DNA of 16,823 nucleotides from Flavisolibacter sp. (GCA_013695175.1 JACDAZ010000243.1:1-16823), one strand, 5' to 3'; counted from the stretch's first letter, positions 8,701-16,302 are shown. Translations and numbers: made by a program. Notes: a model not told the origin generated them from the sequence alone.

Positions 8701-9087
8701 TTAATTTATTTTAAAAGGTGCAATCATATCAAAGCACGGAATCTTTACATTAAAGACCTGTTTAGTTTGTAAGTTCTCCATCAGGTAGGTTCCGCACATG
8801 CGTCCCATTTCTGTATGAAGGTTACAACCACTTACATACTGATAGTCTTCGCCGCTTGTAATTACCGGTTGCATTCCAACAACACCTTCTCCTTCTACTT
8901 CTCTTCTGCTGCCATCGCTGTCAAAGATGTGCCAGTGACGACTGTGAAGTTTCACCGGGAAATCATTATGATTTTCGATAGTAATGCGGTACGCAAACAT
9001 GAATTCTGATTGTAGCGGATTAGAATAATCTTGCTGGTAAAACGTTTCCACGCTAATCTTTACACCTTCCGAAATTTTACTTACCAT
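8701..9087 (-). CDS. apaG: ApaG domain protein (formerly Co2+/Mg2+ efflux protein)
   Basis: ApaG is a small, widely conserved protein with a fibronectin-III-like fold whose molecular role is unclear; it has been linked to cobalt resistance and magnesium efflux, and a GxGxxG-like motif is typical. The 128-residue length is normal. Visible family features are RITIENHNDFPVKLHSRHW (34-52), HIFDSDG (53-59), EGEGVVGMQP (65-74) and the CGTYLM strand (98-103). The gene converges on gldB with 11 bp between stops. The ATG at 9087 fits the usual N-terminus (MVSKISEGVKISVETFY). Upstream on the minus strand TAAAATTG is one mismatch from a TAnnTTTG -7 box. Confidence 0.93.
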   Translation of the reverse strand: MVSKISEGVKISVETFYQQDYSNPLQSEFMFAYRITIENHNDFPVKLHSRHWHIFDSDGSRREVEGEGVVGMQPVITSGEDYQYVSGCNLHTEMGRMCGTYLMENLQTKQVFNVKIPCFDMIAPFKIN

Positions 9088-9707
9088 GACACAATTTTAG
9101 TACATCTAATTCAAAGTTCTTACCATAAAAAATATAAGATGTAGAAGTACAATAGTTTCCACAAAATGAATTCCTGAGTTCATCAAATCTTTGAATACAA
9201 TGCTGAGGAGGTAAAATAGTCTTTTTCATGAACCAATAATTACTTAAATCGTTCAATTCCAATAAATTAACTTTTAATATCAAGTGTAATTATGAAAAGC
9301 CTTCTTAAATTATGGCTCCATTAAAGTATTTGATTGAAAATAATAAGAATCTAAACTCACAAAGTTAAATTTCAGTTTTATTCGGGAAAGATTTTTAAAG
9401 CTTTTATATATAAAACTATTGTTGTTTATTAAAAAGCACATCAATAACACATTAGCTGGCACATGAAAATAAAGTTGCCTAAAATCTAAAGAATATTGCT
9501 GAAACACCTGCTCTTAATTGAGCATTTGGTTACACAAGATGTGGTGGAGATTGTTGGTACCGGCTGCAAAAATGTTATCAACCAAAGTGGCCTGCCTTTC
9601 CTCAGGCAGATTTCCAACTGCAATTTTTTAATTATTTCCTTCACTTGTAATTTTAAAAAATGCTACAGGTTGAATCATCCACATTGACAAAAACTTAAAT
9701 TTATTAA
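9088..9707. other. 620-bp intergenic stretch with no supported gene
   Basis: This is the longest gene-free region of the window. It is AT-rich and holds only short open frames of 63 to 68 codons on both strands, none with a recognisable domain. The part at about 9490-9640 is less AT-rich than its surroundings and is open in several frames on both strands, which can mark a dispersed repeat or a gene remnant. A small perfect hairpin with CTGCCT and AGGCAG arms and a 6-nt loop lies near 9594-9611, but no U-run follows. The minus-strand apaG promoter and plus-strand dinB-like promoter must lie at the two ends. No tRNA or known small RNA was recognised. Confidence 0.5.
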
Positions 9708-10181
9708 ATGAAATCTACTAATGAAATAGCAAACCGTTTTAGAGAAGTTATTCTTAATGGAACCTGGATTGCCAACACCAATTTTAAACATCAACTGGCA
9801 GATCTAAATTGGGAAATAGCAACAACAAAGGTTAATTCATTAAATACCATAGCAGTTCTGGCCCAACATATTCACTACTATATAAACGGAATAAAAAATG
9901 TTTTTAAGGGTGGAAGTCTTGACATAAAAGATAAATACAGTTTTGATTTTGCACCAATTCAATCTCAATATCAGTGGGATGAATTTTTAAAAAGGTTTTG
10001 GAATGACGCAGAAGAGTTTGCTTCTTTGATTGAACAAATACCTGAAGAAAAATTAAAGGAAGTGTTTATTGACGAAAAATATGGAACCTACCAAAGAAAC
10101 ATTGACGGGATGATTGAGCATAGCTATTATCATTTAGGACAAATAGTATTGATTAAAAAGAAGATAATAAATAGTAAGTGA
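9708..10181 (+). CDS. DinB-superfamily (DUF1572-like) protein
   Basis: A 157-residue protein of the DinB/YfiT four-helix-bundle superfamily, whose members bind a divalent metal through three histidines and include thiol transferases as well as many uncharacterised proteins. Here the likely ligands are H54 or H56 in AQHIHYYINGI and H138 and H142 in EHSYYHLGQIVLIKKKI. The N-terminal helix and NGTWIANTNFKHQL motif (17-30) match small Bacteroidota DinB proteins. There is no signal peptide. It is a single-gene unit ending in a strong hairpin. Substrate and role are unknown; the nearby genes give no hint. Confidence 0.8.
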   Translation: MKSTNEIANRFREVILNGTWIANTNFKHQLADLNWEIATTKVNSLNTIAVLAQHIHYYINGIKNVFKGGSLDIKDKYSFDFAPIQSQYQWDEFLKRFWNDAEEFASLIEQIPEEKLKEVFIDEKYGTYQRNIDGMIEHSYYHLGQIVLIKKKIINSK

Positions 10182-10185
10182 GTAT

Positions 10186-10218
10186 AAAGCAAAAGCGGCT
10201 TTCGCCGCTTTTGCTTTT
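10186..10218. terminator. Bidirectional hairpin terminator
   Basis: A perfect 14-bp stem (10186-10199 pairs with 10204-10217) closes a 4-nt TTTC loop. The stem has a GC-rich top (GCGGC/GCCGC) and A/T-rich ends, so it reads as a U-tailed intrinsic terminator on both strands. It lies between the stops of the convergent DinB-like and TonB-receptor genes, 5 bp after the first and 12 bp after the second. Confidence 0.9.
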
Positions 10219-10230
10219 CATAGATGTGAA

Positions 10231-12435
10231 TCAGAATTTCGCGCCTACGCTAACAAAAAATGTTCTTCCATCAGCAGGTAACAAACCAGGTCCGGGGTAA
10301 CCACCCGCACGACGTGTGAAATAATTTTTATCGAATAAATTATTTACACCAGATTTAATATTCAGCTTTTCAGAAAATTTATAGGTAGCTGTAAGATCAG
10401 TAACAACATAAGAAGGTATTAAGCCATTTTGTGCATTGATAGTTGGTGTCAGCGTGTTATTGGCATCACTGAATGTTTCACTCACATAATTCACCTGCCC
10501 TGTTAACAGAAATTGTTTGTAACCTGCAGAGGCACCGGCACGTAATATATGTTCAGGTGCATTCTCTACTTTTTTACCTTTTGTATTGGCATCTTTATGG
10601 TCACCACTGTATTTAGCATCTGTATAACCATAGGATCCAAATAATATCAGGTCTGAATAAATATTTTTTGAAAATGCTCTTAAAGGATTAAACTCAACAT
10701 AACCTTCAAAACCTTTACTGGTGCTGGCACCTACATTTGTTACCATTCTGTAATTGGCACCAACAGGAGATATAGTACCCACACGATTGTTGTATTGCAG
10801 GTAAAAACTGCTTACATCAAATTGAAGGAAGTCTTTCACTTTACCCCTGTAGCCAAAATCTATATTATATCCTTTGGCATCTTTTAAATTGGGATCAATA
10901 ACATCGGTGGTTGGTGGTGCCTGCAGGTTTGCAAATTGTATAGGGCGGTAAGCCTGTGTATAATTAGCATAAAACTCTGTATTGTCCGAAGTATGAAATT
11001 CTGCTCCCACCCCTGCAAGTAAAAAGCTGCGGCTTCTTGTTACATCCTGTAATATAATAGCATCGCCTGTAGATGTAAAACCATTTCTTCCGGATGCGGA
11101 ACCTTCAAGCCACTCGTACCTGATACCGGGAACAATTAAAAACTTGTCAGATAACCTGAAAATATTTTCAACAAAGGCAGCTGCATTTTTTGATTCAAAT
11201 TCAACATCCCTTGAATACTCACCGGTTACAGAAACATCATAGTTTGTACCTGTTGTTCCTTTTCCATCTGCCCTCCGGTATGTGGTTCCTGTGTATAATC
11301 TGACACCACCTGAAACTGTATTTTCAAAACCGCCAATGTTATAATCAGTAATAATCCGGCTCTCCATTGCATAATTCCTGTACTGATCTATTTGAACTGC
11401 ACGATTATTATATTCTCTTGTTACAGCATTTATGCTGTCTTTAATATGAATGCCTTGCATAAAGCCAACACTGCTTCTGTCGCCGATGGTTGCAAAGATC
11501 TTCGTATTCCACTTTGCTTTATCATTAAAATAATAATTGGCAATCAGTGCAGGTGTAGTCCATTTAATGTCAAACCAGTTACGGTTGCGTAAGCTTTGTT
11601 GCGGATCATCTTCAAATTGTGCGTCAGTTAATCCACCCGGCTGCTGGCTCCTGATGTGCGAATGCATTAATTCTGCAGAGAGTGAAAACTTTTTACTGAT
11701 AGAATAAGTTACTGTTCCATATCCGGCATTGGTATAGTAACTGCTGTTCTCCCTCCATCCATCACCGTTGCGGTGATCGAAGAAAGAATAATAATGCACT
11801 TTATTTGTTTGCCCGCCTATGGCATTGTAGGAATTAAATAAATTATTACTTCCAATTGTTTGTTGTGTTTCAAATTCAAAAGGTTTTTTGATCTCGCTGC
11901 CATTGCGCAAAATATAATTTACAAGCCCTCCAAATTGTGGCCCATATTGTAAAGAACCTTGTCCGCGGACTACTTCAATTCTTTGCACTGCCTGTAACTG
12001 AGGATTGTAATATGCTTCCGGATAGCCAAAAGGGTCAGCAGAAATATCATATCCGTTCTGGCGAACATTAAACTCCCAACTTCTGTTGGGACTTAACCCG
12101 CGGGCCGCTATACCAATCTGTATTCCACTTGGGTCACTTTCCCAAATATGGATACCCGGTATTTTAGCCATTACCTGGCGCATGGTATTGTTTACCACAT
12201 TTCCCTGCACATTATCTAAAACTATAAGCGCATTTTTTTTACCAGCGTAAATAGAGGTGCCCACAACTTCTGGCAATTGGTGATAATCACTTTTACTGGC
12301 ACGACCTACAACTGTAATTTCTGATAAATATTTATGCGTGGGTTTTGTAGAATCATCATGAAATATTTGTTCAGTTTTTTGAGCCGAAACTGTTAAACTC
12401 ACTAACACTAAACCTAAAACGATCAACTTTCTCAT
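10231..12435 (-). CDS. TonB-dependent outer-membrane receptor, FecA-like
   Basis: A 734-residue TonB-dependent receptor, probably for a ferric chelate. I take the ATG at 12435; a longer frame begins at TTG 12456 but the signal peptide (MRKLIVLGLVLVSLTVSAQ) starts at the ATG. A TonB box-like SEITVVG (38-44) precedes the plug (about 55-180). The plug contains the stretch IHIWESDPSGIQIGIAARGL (95-113) and then SPNRSWEFNVRQNGYDISAD and RIEVVRGQGSLQYGPQFGG, closely like FecA-type ferric citrate receptors. The barrel ends with NNLFDKNYFTRRAGGYPGPG and a terminal F, needed for BAM insertion. No carboxypeptidase-like or sigma-signalling N-terminal domain is present, so it is a plain transporter. It is divergent from hemN, which suits co-regulation of iron uptake and heme synthesis; the substrate itself is inferred. 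Confidence 0.92.
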   Translation of the reverse strand: MRKLIVLGLVLVSLTVSAQKTEQIFHDDSTKPTHKYLSEITVVGRASKSDYHQLPEVVGTSIYAGKKNALIVLDNVQGNVVNNTMRQVMAKIPGIHIWESDPSGIQIGIAARGLSPNRSWEFNVRQNGYDISADPFGYPEAYYNPQLQAVQRIEVVRGQGSLQYGPQFGGLVNYILRNGSEIKKPFEFETQQTIGSNNLFNSYNAIGGQTNKVHYYSFFDHRNGDGWRENSSYYTNAGYGTVTYSISKKFSLSAELMHSHIRSQQPGGLTDAQFEDDPQQSLRNRNWFDIKWTTPALIANYYFNDKAKWNTKIFATIGDRSSVGFMQGIHIKDSINAVTREYNNRAVQIDQYRNYAMESRIITDYNIGGFENTVSGGVRLYTGTTYRRADGKGTTGTNYDVSVTGEYSRDVEFESKNAAAFVENIFRLSDKFLIVPGIRYEWLEGSASGRNGFTSTGDAIILQDVTRSRSFLLAGVGAEFHTSDNTEFYANYTQAYRPIQFANLQAPPTTDVIDPNLKDAKGYNIDFGYRGKVKDFLQFDVSSFYLQYNNRVGTISPVGANYRMVTNVGASTSKGFEGYVEFNPLRAFSKNIYSDLILFGSYGYTDAKYSGDHKDANTKGKKVENAPEHILRAGASAGYKQFLLTGQVNYVSETFSDANNTLTPTINAQNGLIPSYVVTDLTATYKFSEKLNIKSGVNNLFDKNYFTRRAGGYPGPGLLPADGRTFFVSVGAKF

Positions 12436-12547
12436 TCTTTTGATATTCGGTTGCAAAAGTGCCTCAACAAAAATTGCAGTACTTACGCAATAAGGAAAAG
12501 ATTTTTACGGAAGCCGCAAAATTCATCGCCACAGGGGTTTAAAAAGA

Positions 12548-12559
12548 TGATTGTGATCA
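12548..12559. promoter_or_regulatory. FNR/Crp-type palindrome, distal site of hemN-receptor region
   Basis: TGAT-TGTG-ATCA, a perfect inverted repeat with a 4-base spacer; with the flanking bases the arms extend to ATGAT/ATCAT. The core equals the inner part of the FNR consensus TTGAT-N4-ATCAA. It lies about 124 bp before hemN and 118 bp before the receptor start, 61 bp from a second copy. Binding by an FNR/Crp-family regulator is inferred. Confidence 0.45.
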
Positions 12560-12608
12560 TTAAAAGTAAAAGATGACAATTCTTTGACACTTACAAAATT
12601 TTTCACAA

Positions 12609-12620
12609 TGATATAAATCA
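12609..12620. promoter_or_regulatory. FNR/Crp-type palindrome, proximal site of hemN
   Basis: TGAT-ATAA-ATCA, same core and spacing as the site at 12548. Its centre is about 63 bp before the hemN ATG. If the imperfect -7 element CAGGTTTG (12641-12648) is used, transcription would start near 12655 and this site would sit at about -41, the position of an activator in class II FNR/Crp promoters. That geometry is inference. Confidence 0.5.
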
Positions 12621-12677
12621 GTTTGAATACAATCTCAAATCAGGTTTGGCACCGGCAGGTTCTTTTAGTTTTACGCC

Positions 12678-14048
12678 ATGTTAACTGAAGTAAGTCCCTT
12701 ATTGGTAAGAAAATATAACCAGGCTATACCACGGTATACCAGTTATCCTACTGTACCAAACTGGAACAATACAATGACTGAAGAAACCTGGAAAGAATCT
12801 TTTCATAAAAAGTTTGATGAAGTAAATCATACCAATGGAATCAGCATTTATATACACTTACCATTTTGTGAATCCTTATGTACCTACTGCGGTTGCAATA
12901 AAAAAATAACCACCAATCATTCGGTAGAAGATCCCTATATAGCAGCTTTAGAAAAAGAATGGAAGATTTATAAAAAGCTGATGAATCAAACACCGGTGAT
13001 AAGAGAGATTCATTTAGGTGGTGGCACTCCCACTTTTTTTTCTTCAAAAAATTTAAAAAAAATAATTAATACCATATTAAAAGACAGCATTGTTCACCCG
13101 CAGCACGAATTCAGTATTGAAGGACATCCTAATAATACCACCGAAGCACACCTTAAAACGTTATACTACCTTGGATTCAGAAGAATAAGCTTTGGTGTGC
13201 AGGATAATGATCCGGAAGTGCAAAGAGTTATAAACAGGATTCAGCCATTTGAAAATGTTGCCAGGGCCACAGAAAATGCCCGTAAAGTTGGATATACATC
13301 CGTCAATTTTGACCTGATTTATGGATTACCAAAACAAAACCTGGCAAGTATAGAAAGAACAATCAACCAGGTGCTTACCCTGCAACCGGATCGTATAGCA
13401 TTTTACAGTTATGCGCATGTGCCCTGGACCAGTAAAGGGCAAAGATTATTTGATGAAAATGACCTGCCTTCTGCAGAAGATAAAATTTTATTGTACCTCA
13501 AAGGAAAATCCATGCTCATGAGCAATGGTTATTTTGATATTGGCATGGATCATTTTTCATTACCACACGATGAACTTTATACTTCATGGAAATCAGGAAA
13601 ATTGCACCGCAATTTTATGGGTTATACAACTCATAAAAGTGGTTTGCTGCTTGGTTTGGGAGTATCCAGCATCAGCGATGCAACAATTGCCTATGCTCAA
13701 AATGAAAAACAACTTCAGAAATATTACGAAAAAATAGCAATGGGTGTTTTACCCTTAACAAAAGGATGCACTTTATCTGAAGAAGACCTTGCCTTTAAAC
13801 AATATATACTGGATATTGCCTGTAAAGCAAAGACTATTTTACAGCCAGAACATCTGCCGCTTTTAAAAGAATACAGTTTTCCAAAACTAAAGCAGTTTGA
13901 TACCGATGGTTTAATAAAATGGAACGAAGAAGGACTTGAACTTACTGAGCAGGGACATTTTTTTATCCGGAATATTTGCAGCGCTTTTGATTTGTACCTG
14001 GCAAGAAATACTAAAGAAGAAAACCAGATCTTTAGTAAGGCAATTTAG
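12678..14048 (+). CDS. hemN: Oxygen-independent coproporphyrinogen III oxidase (radical SAM)
   Basis: HemN decarboxylates two propionates of coproporphyrinogen III to give protoporphyrinogen IX, using S-adenosylmethionine and a [4Fe-4S] cluster and no oxygen. The 456-residue length matches E. coli HemN. The cluster motif is C64-xxx-C68-xx-C71-x-C73 within YIHLPFCESLCTYCGCNKKI (58-77). The fourth cysteine (CxC) separates true HemN from HemW-like homologues. HLGGGTPTF (112-120) and a later GYTTHKSGLLLGLG-type stretch also fit. The N-terminal YNQAIPRYTSYPTVPNW (13-29) is the usual 'trip-wire' region of HemN. Upstream palindromes suggest oxygen-responsive control. It converges on hemJ. Confidence 0.97.
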   Translation: MLTEVSPLLVRKYNQAIPRYTSYPTVPNWNNTMTEETWKESFHKKFDEVNHTNGISIYIHLPFCESLCTYCGCNKKITTNHSVEDPYIAALEKEWKIYKKLMNQTPVIREIHLGGGTPTFFSSKNLKKIINTILKDSIVHPQHEFSIEGHPNNTTEAHLKTLYYLGFRRISFGVQDNDPEVQRVINRIQPFENVARATENARKVGYTSVNFDLIYGLPKQNLASIERTINQVLTLQPDRIAFYSYAHVPWTSKGQRLFDENDLPSAEDKILLYLKGKSMLMSNGYFDIGMDHFSLPHDELYTSWKSGKLHRNFMGYTTHKSGLLLGLGVSSISDATIAYAQNEKQLQKYYEKIAMGVLPLTKGCTLSEEDLAFKQYILDIACKAKTILQPEHLPLLKEYSFPKLKQFDTDGLIKWNEEGLELTEQGHFFIRNICSAFDLYLARNTKEENQIFSKAI

Positions 14049-14227
14049 ATAAAGTACTAGTGTCGAACAAAATGCGTGAAATAATTAGTTTTTCCTTTTC
14101 CCGTTGAGAAAGAAGAATTTGCAGGTTAGGTAGCCGGCTGCATTACTACTATTTTGCTTTTGTTGCTACGCTCAGTTCATCGTTCTTCTTTTAATGAAGC
14201 AAAGCCCGAACAGCTTTAATCAAATTG
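14049..14227. other. Intergenic spacer between convergent hemN and hemJ
   Basis: About 180 bp without a gene. A 9-bp inverted repeat AAAGAAGAA (14109-14117) and TTCTTCTTT (14183-14191) brackets a segment that includes GCCGGCTGC and GCTACGCTCAGTTCATCG. The arms are low-complexity, and no typical terminator with a U-run was found. The enclosed segment weakly recalls the tail of the left-edge spacer (about 159-212). Confidence 0.35.
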
Positions 14228-14770
14228 TCAGGCTTTTCTATACGACTTGTAAATTTTTATAGCGCTCATTAAAACAATAATAAAAGCGACCAAGCCAATT
14301 AATCCCCACATCCAGCTCATAGTTTGTTTTACAGAAGCCAGCATTATTATAGCTACTAAAAAAATGGTAGCAACTTCATTCCATATTCTCAGTTGTTGAG
14401 AAGAATATTTGAAAAAATTATTTTTAAGTTGTTGTTTATACAAAACGTGCAGTGTAAAATGATATACATATAATAGCAGTACAAAGATTAATTTAATAAG
14501 CAGCCATCGTCCACCGGGTGAAAAAATATCCCAGTTCCCCGAAAACCAAACCCAGGGTCCAAAAATGAGAGTAAGAATGGCAGAAGGCCAGGTTATTCCC
14601 AGCCACAACCTTTTAATCATTATTGCAAACTGGTTTTGCAAAATCGATCTTTCAGGTTCTCCCTTCTCATTAGCTTCGGTATTATATATAAACAACCTAA
14701 CTATATAAAACATACCCGCAAACCAAGTAACAATGAAGATGATATGGAGGGCTTTGAGGTAGAAATACAT
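14228..14770 (-). CDS. hemJ: Protoporphyrinogen IX oxidase, HemJ family
   Basis: HemJ oxidises protoporphyrinogen IX to protoporphyrin IX in the inner membrane and replaces HemG or HemY in many bacteria. I take the ATG at 14770 (180 residues); the frame extends three codons to a TTG, but MYFYLKALHIIFIVTWFAG is the usual family start. Key family positions are visible: H9 in KALHII, R25 in YIVRLFIY, RWLLIKL (88-94, with K93), YH (103-104) and LRIWNEVATIFL (127-138) followed by ASVK (145-148). About five membrane helices are predicted (6-24, 55-72, 87-109, 130-147, 152-170). It lies downstream of hemH in the same direction and near hemN and hemA, which strongly supports the assignment. Confidence 0.93.
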   Translation of the reverse strand: MYFYLKALHIIFIVTWFAGMFYIVRLFIYNTEANEKGEPERSILQNQFAIMIKRLWLGITWPSAILTLIFGPWVWFSGNWDIFSPGGRWLLIKLIFVLLLYVYHFTLHVLYKQQLKNNFFKYSSQQLRIWNEVATIFLVAIIMLASVKQTMSWMWGLIGLVAFIIVLMSAIKIYKSYRKA

Positions 14771-14773
14771 TAT

Positions 14774-14787
14774 GGTCAATTGTCAAT
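14774..14787 (-). repeat. Two-unit heptamer repeat before hemJ
   Basis: On the minus strand ATTGACA is followed directly by ATTGACC, two 7-bp units between the end of the four-helix-bundle reading frame and the hemJ ATG. Short heptamer arrays also lie on the other side of the same gene (15188-15215), though with another unit sequence. Confidence 0.4.
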
Positions 14788-14860
14788 GCTTAGACCTGGG
14801 ATCTATCATCACTGTTAATATTTTAAAACAAGTAATCATTAATCTTCCTAATTCTTCAAT
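14783..14860 (-). pseudogene. In-frame continuation of the four-helix-bundle gene after TAG
   Basis: Directly after the TAG (14861-14863) the same frame stays open for 25 codons to a TGA at 14783-14785, 12 bp before hemJ. It reads IEELGRLMITCFKILTVMID, then a short PRSKH tail. This resembles the last helix of full-length four-helix-bundle proteins (about 117-125 residues), which carry an ...LEELG...LI.CFK.L..MI pattern. Joined with the upstream part the protein would be about 121 residues, the family norm. The simplest reading is a nonsense mutation in a formerly complete gene; sequencing error or stop readthrough remain possible. Confidence 0.6.
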
Positions 14861-15148
14861 CTAAATCAATTCTAAATAATTTAATTCTTTGGCAATATCT
14901 AAAGCTGCATCAATTTCAATTAATGATCCTCTTGATATTTCATAATATCGTTTTCTTTCCTGTTCTGATTTTCTGGATGAACCTTGAGCAATATTCAGAT
15001 GTACTGATAATGCAGCCCGCCTGATTTGTGTTACCATATTAAATTTTTCTGCAGCAGGAAGTGCATTCGATAATTTATAAACTTCCACCACAAATTTTTG
15101 AGAAGCCTGGTATAAATCCAGCTTTTGATGGTTTAAGGTTAAAAACAT
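14861..15148 (-). CDS. Four-helix-bundle protein (23S rRNA IVS-type), cut short by TAG
   Basis: A 95-residue protein of the four-helix-bundle family first met in intervening sequences of 23S rRNA genes and common as stand-alone genes in Bacteroidota. The core signature is QIRRAALSVHLNIAQGSSRK (41-60), followed by SEQERKRYYEISRGSLIEID (61-80), which fits the family's ...AxGSLxE... helix. The frame stops after AKELNYLELI, in the turn before the fourth helix; that helix is still encoded in frame beyond the TAG. As it stands the product would lack the last helix of the bundle and may not fold. The gene sits between hemH and hemJ on the same strand and is flanked by heptamer repeats, so it may be a recent insertion into a hemH-hemJ unit. 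Biological role of the family is unknown. Confidence 0.8.
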   Translation of the reverse strand: MFLTLNHQKLDLYQASQKFVVEVYKLSNALPAAEKFNMVTQIRRAALSVHLNIAQGSSRKSEQERKRYYEISRGSLIEIDAALDIAKELNYLELI

Positions 15149-15187
15149 GAGATTTGATGTTAAAAAATCTAATATAATCTATCCACT

Positions 15188-15215
15188 CATTTACCATTCA
15201 CTATTCACCATTCAC
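15188..15215 (-). repeat. Four heptamer repeats spanning the end of hemH
   Basis: On the minus strand four 7-bp units follow each other: GTGAATG, GTGAATA, GTGAATG, GTAAATG. The first units encode the last HemH residues and its stop codon (VNGE*), and the others run into the spacer towards the four-helix-bundle gene. Because 7 is not a multiple of 3, gain or loss of units would change the HemH end. Confidence 0.7.
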
Positions 15216-16223
15216 CTTTTTGATCCACTTCGCCAATGTCTCTATCCAAAGCGGATGCACATTTAAACATGGTATCAATTCAAAACTCTCACCACCGGCA
15301 TGCATAAAAGATTCCCTGCCTTCTTCTCCAATTTCTTCAATGGTTTCCAGGCAATCACTTACAAAAGCAGGACAAACAACAAGCAGTTTTTTTACACCTT
15401 CTTTTGGCAACTCCTCTAAACGGGCTGCTGTATAAGGTTGCAACCAGGGATCTTTACCTAATCTTGATTGAAATGAAAAACCAATTTTTTCTTTAGGAAT
15501 AGACAGTTTATCTGCTACTAATTGTGTTGTGGTCCAGCACTGGTGGCGGTAACAGAAATCATGTGCCGGCGATGGCACTTCGCAGCAATTCACCACTTTT
15601 AAACAATGCTTACCTGTCGGATCACATTTTAATATATGTCGCTCCGGTATACCATGATAAGAAAATAAAATCTGGTCATAATCCTGCTGCAAATAAGGCT
15701 GAATGGTTTCACACAATGCTTCAATAAAATCTGATTCATTATAAAAAGGTTTTATAAATGTGAGTTTGAAGTCATACTTGTATTTTTTATGATGCTCTTT
15801 TGCATATTCCACTGCTGTTTCATAACTGCTCATGGCATAATGCGGGTACAGAGGTACCACAATTACTTCTTCCAAATCAGGATTGTTCTTCACCAATTCT
15901 TCATAAGCATCTTTTGGAGAAGGTGATCCATAACGCATAGCTATTGTTACGGGTTCATCAATTTCTTTAGCTAATGCTTTTTGCTGTTGTTTAGAAATTA
16001 CAATAAGTGGTGATCCTTTATCTGTCCAGATAGTTTTGTATGCCTTAGCAGATTTAGGAGCACGAAAAGGAACAATAATTCCCCTTACCAATAAAGTGCG
16101 AAGTAACCAGGGCTTATCAATTACACGTTTATCCATTAAAAATTCATTGAGGTAACGTCTTACGTCTTTCACCTCTGTCGAATCCGGGGATCCCAGGTTC
16201 ATTAAAACAACTGCTTTTTTCAT
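15201..16223 (-). CDS. hemH: Ferrochelatase
   Basis: Ferrochelatase inserts Fe2+ into protoporphyrin IX, the last step of protoheme synthesis. I take the ATG at 16223 (340 residues, MKKAVVLMNLGSPDS); a longer frame starts at TTG 16238, inside a likely -7 box. Catalytic motifs are FSYHGIPERH (187-196, H190) and the acidic stretch CPAFVSDCLETIEEIGEEGR (284-303, with the conserved Glu). A cysteine-rich insert (C200, C207, C213, C214, C224, C229) recalls the loop that in some bacterial ferrochelatases carries an iron-sulphur cluster; whether a cluster forms here cannot be told from sequence alone. The last codons are made of heptamer repeats. It heads a minus-strand unit with the four-helix-bundle gene and hemJ, and is divergent from hemA. 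Confidence 0.96.
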   Translation of the reverse strand: MKKAVVLMNLGSPDSTEVKDVRRYLNEFLMDKRVIDKPWLLRTLLVRGIIVPFRAPKSAKAYKTIWTDKGSPLIVISKQQQKALAKEIDEPVTIAMRYGSPSPKDAYEELVKNNPDLEEVIVVPLYPHYAMSSYETAVEYAKEHHKKYKYDFKLTFIKPFYNESDFIEALCETIQPYLQQDYDQILFSYHGIPERHILKCDPTGKHCLKVVNCCEVPSPAHDFCYRHQCWTTTQLVADKLSIPKEKIGFSFQSRLGKDPWLQPYTAARLEELPKEGVKKLLVVCPAFVSDCLETIEEIGEEGRESFMHAGGESFELIPCLNVHPLWIETLAKWIKKVNGE

Positions 16224-16235
16224 TTTTGTAGTGGG

Positions 16236-16243
16236 CAAATGTA
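16236..16243 (-). promoter_or_regulatory. Putative -7 box of hemH
   Basis: On the minus strand TACATTTG matches the Bacteroidota -7 consensus TAnnTTTG exactly. It ends 12 bases before the hemH ATG, implying a very short leader. No clear -33 TTTG was found at the right distance. Confidence 0.45.
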
Positions 16244-16302
16244 CAGAGTCAATAACAACTCATGTCTGAAATAGATCATTTCATTTTTTTAAAAACACAA
16301 CC

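Noticed and set aside
9077..9283. 68-codon minus-strand frame overlapping the apaG start
   Set aside because: No recognisable domain, no clear start signal, and residue use looks like translated AT-rich spacer; a real small gene cannot be excluded.
9496..9687. 63-codon plus-strand frame in the apaG to DinB-like gap
   Set aside because: No domain or conserved motif; the same stretch is open in other frames, so the frame alone is not evidence.
12436..12456. Longer TonB-receptor start at TTG 12456
   Set aside because: It would put seven residues before a good signal peptide that begins at the ATG at 12435.
16224..16238. Longer hemH start at TTG 16238
   Set aside because: The TTG falls inside the likely -7 box and the ATG at 16223 gives the normal ferrochelatase N-terminus.
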